A stretch of DNA of 64,000 nucleotides from positions 40,818 through 104,817 of the forward strand of contig CALEPX010000012.1 in NCBI GenBank assembly GCA_937911045.1. The letters run 5' to 3'. The number at the start of each line of letters is the position of its first letter. Position 1 is the stretch's first letter. This document shows positions 63,021-64,000 of this stretch, piece by piece. The position numbers and the translations under genes were made by a program. The notes beneath the pieces were generated by a model. The model made no database searches. It had not been told where the DNA came from and worked only from the letters and a program-made list of their open reading frames with translations. The stretch is from an uncultured Fretibacterium sp. (lineage in GTDB: Bacteria > Synergistota > Synergistia > Synergistales > Aminobacteriaceae).

Positions 63021-63764
63021 TTACGATTCTTTTTGAGCCAACTCAAGAGCGCGCAAAATTACCGTGTCCATGTCGTAATATTTATACTCACCAAGTCGTC
63101 CGCCAAAAATTACGTTCGGAATATTTCTCGATAAGTCGCGATATTTTTCGTACAAAGCAGTGTTCTTTGCGTTGTTAATCGGGTAATAAGGCTCATCACC
63201 GCGTGTAAATTCCGTGCTGTACTCTCGCGTTACAACCGTCGAGGAAGTTTCAAGTCCGGGATAGAAATGTTTGTGTTCGATTATTCGCGTGAAGGGAGTT
63301 TCTCTGTCAGTGTAATTCACAACAGCGTTGCCTTGAAAATTGTCGGTGTCATTCAGGATTTCGGTTTCAAATTTGACGGTTCTGTATTCGAGCGCACCCA
63401 ATCTGTAATCGAAATAAGCGTCAATATTGCCAGTGAAGATTATTTTTTCAGCGACGGATTCGAGTTCGGATTTGTTTTCCAGGTAATCGCAATTCAACTT
63501 GACTTCGATGCCGTCGAGCATGTCGCCGGCAGCGTTTTCGATGGTGACCTCGGTGAAGTTCGTGTTCTCGGCCTCGTCCGGGGAAGCGGCCTCGCTCTCT
63601 TCGGCTTCCTCTTCTTCGGCGTCCTGGCTCTGGGAGGCAGACGTATCGCTCGAGCTGCTGGAGCTGGAGCTGCCGCCGCCACAGGCCACGAGACCCATGG
63701 ATGCGACGAGCATCGCCGAGACCGTGAGGCCCAGGGCCATCTTCTTGAACTGCAGATTCTTCAT
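63021..63764 (-). CDS. Chimeric frame: UDP-galactopyranose mutase C-terminus joined to a foreign lipoprotein N-terminus
   Basis: The last 166 residues (from Met at 63521) are the C-terminal part of Glf, which converts UDP-galactopyranose to the furanose form: FTGNIDAYFDYRLGALEYR, IIEHKHFYPG, EYYxx-type YYPINNAKN and GRLGEYKYYDMD. The first about 80 residues are a lipoprotein start (AAAGGAG site, ATG 63764, lipobox LVAC, then GGGSSSS and Glu-rich linker) typical of Coriobacteriia-like high-GC genomes. About 230 residues of Glf, including its FAD motif, are missing. The joined frame is most likely an assembly artefact, not one protein. Confidence 0.75.
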   Translation of the reverse strand: MKNLQFKKMALGLTVSAMLVASMGLVACGGGSSSSSSSSDTSASQSQDAEEEEAEESEAASPDEAENTNFTEVTIENAAGDMLDGIEVKLNCDYLENKSELESVAEKIIFTGNIDAYFDYRLGALEYRTVKFETEILNDTDNFQGNAVVNYTDRETPFTRIIEHKHFYPGLETSSTVVTREYSTEFTRGDEPYYPINNAKNTALYEKYRDLSRNIPNVIFGGRLGEYKYYDMDTVILRALELAQKES

Positions 63765-64000
63765 GTCGTTGTTCTCCTTTTTACGTAGACAACAATTTCC
63801 TATGGATGCACAGCGGCTATTCCGCTGTCTTTCCCTTCTCGGACGCGCCGGTTTCCGCATCGGCGGGCTCGTCGACGGCATCGGCGCCAGACGCGAGCTC
63901 CTTGCGAGCCGCCATGGCCGCCTCGATGCCCTCGACGCTCACATCGTCGTCGGCGCCGGCGTCCGCGGTGGCCGCAGCCGCATCCCCCTCGTCGCTTTCG
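63501..64000. other. High-GC foreign segment and probable assembly junction
   Basis: From about 63525 rightward the sequence becomes strongly GC-rich with C/G-ending codons, unlike the preceding 63.5 kb. The change falls at or next to a 21-base stretch (63501-63521) that reads naturally in both Glf and the lipoprotein frame. Gene content and codon use on the right suit a Coriobacteriia-type organism. Confidence 0.75.
63817..63999 (-). CDS. C-terminal end of an unidentified high-GC gene (partial)
   Basis: An open frame enters from the right edge and ends at a TAG (63817-63819). The 60 visible residues are Ala/Asp/Glu-rich (SVEGIEAAMAARKELASGA, ending EKGKTAE), probably a disordered acidic tail. 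The family cannot be told. It belongs to the foreign segment and ends 52 bases before the lipoprotein start. Confidence 0.5.
   Translation of the reverse strand, partial: ESDEGDAAAATADAGADDDVSVEGIEAAMAARKELASGADAVDEPADAETGASEKGKTAE

Noticed and set aside
63021..63764. A genuine lipoprotein-mutase fusion protein
   Set aside because: The GC break, loss of the FAD half of Glf and the unrelated origin of the two parts fit a misassembly much better than a working fusion.

Overview
The window is about 63.5 kb of one moderately AT-rich bacterial genome, followed by roughly 480 bases of clearly different, very GC-rich DNA at the right edge. Gene content points to a flagellated diderm anaerobe, most plausibly a gut-associated member of the Synergistota: pyruvate formate-lyase with its activase, partial cobalamin genes, FliY-type flagellar switch, type II GalT, archaeal-type aspartate-semialdehyde dehydrogenase, and a block of exported CsgG-like and LPP20-like envelope proteins. 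The phylum call is an inference from gene content and was not tested by a search. Many genes start with TTG or GTG, and several promoters look like extended -10 (TGnTATAAT) promoters.

Layout. 1-6.3 kb: pflB-pflA, a CbiK-like protein with an altered active site, then an opposing ahpC-ahpF peroxide-reduction pair. 6.4-13 kb: one 2191-residue secreted papain-like protease with many Ig-like repeats. 13-22.7 kb: uvrA, a small secreted protein, galT2, an LplT-like transporter, dxs and a GAF-like protein. 22.8-30.4 kb: a flagellar run flbD-motAB-fliL-fliM-fliY-fliN-cheY-fliOPQR that stops at a tRNA-Thr gene, without flhB/flhA. 30.5-33 kb: cbiA and cobU with a degenerate Mrr-like gene overlapping both. 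33-43 kb: trpF, an EamA exporter, an orphan ParA ATPase, purC-purF, tRNA-Leu, a complete dTDP-rhamnose operon (rfbADCB), asd and hom.

43-51 kb is a block of eight consecutive minus-strand exported proteins: a thioredoxin-like protein, two CsgG-like proteins, two LPP20-like proteins, an FlgT-like three-domain protein, a small unknown and an ankyrin protein with a degenerate 20-residue repeat. It looks like an envelope-assembly system, possibly related in plan to the FlgO/FlgP/FlgT outer-membrane flagellar ring. 51-57 kb: deoxynucleoside kinase, Nif3-like protein, trpS, a membrane-anchored trypsin-like protease, scpA and scpB. 57-63 kb, minus strand: cysE-cysK, a two-gene module of an HNH protein with a duplicated Cys/His domain plus a membrane-anchored coiled-coil protein (the best candidate for an undescribed system), adenine deaminase and the C-terminal end of UDP-galactopyranose mutase.

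At about 63.5 kb the UDP-galactopyranose mutase frame runs directly into a Coriobacteriia-like lipoprotein N-terminus, with an abrupt GC jump. This is best read as an assembly chimera rather than a real gene fusion.
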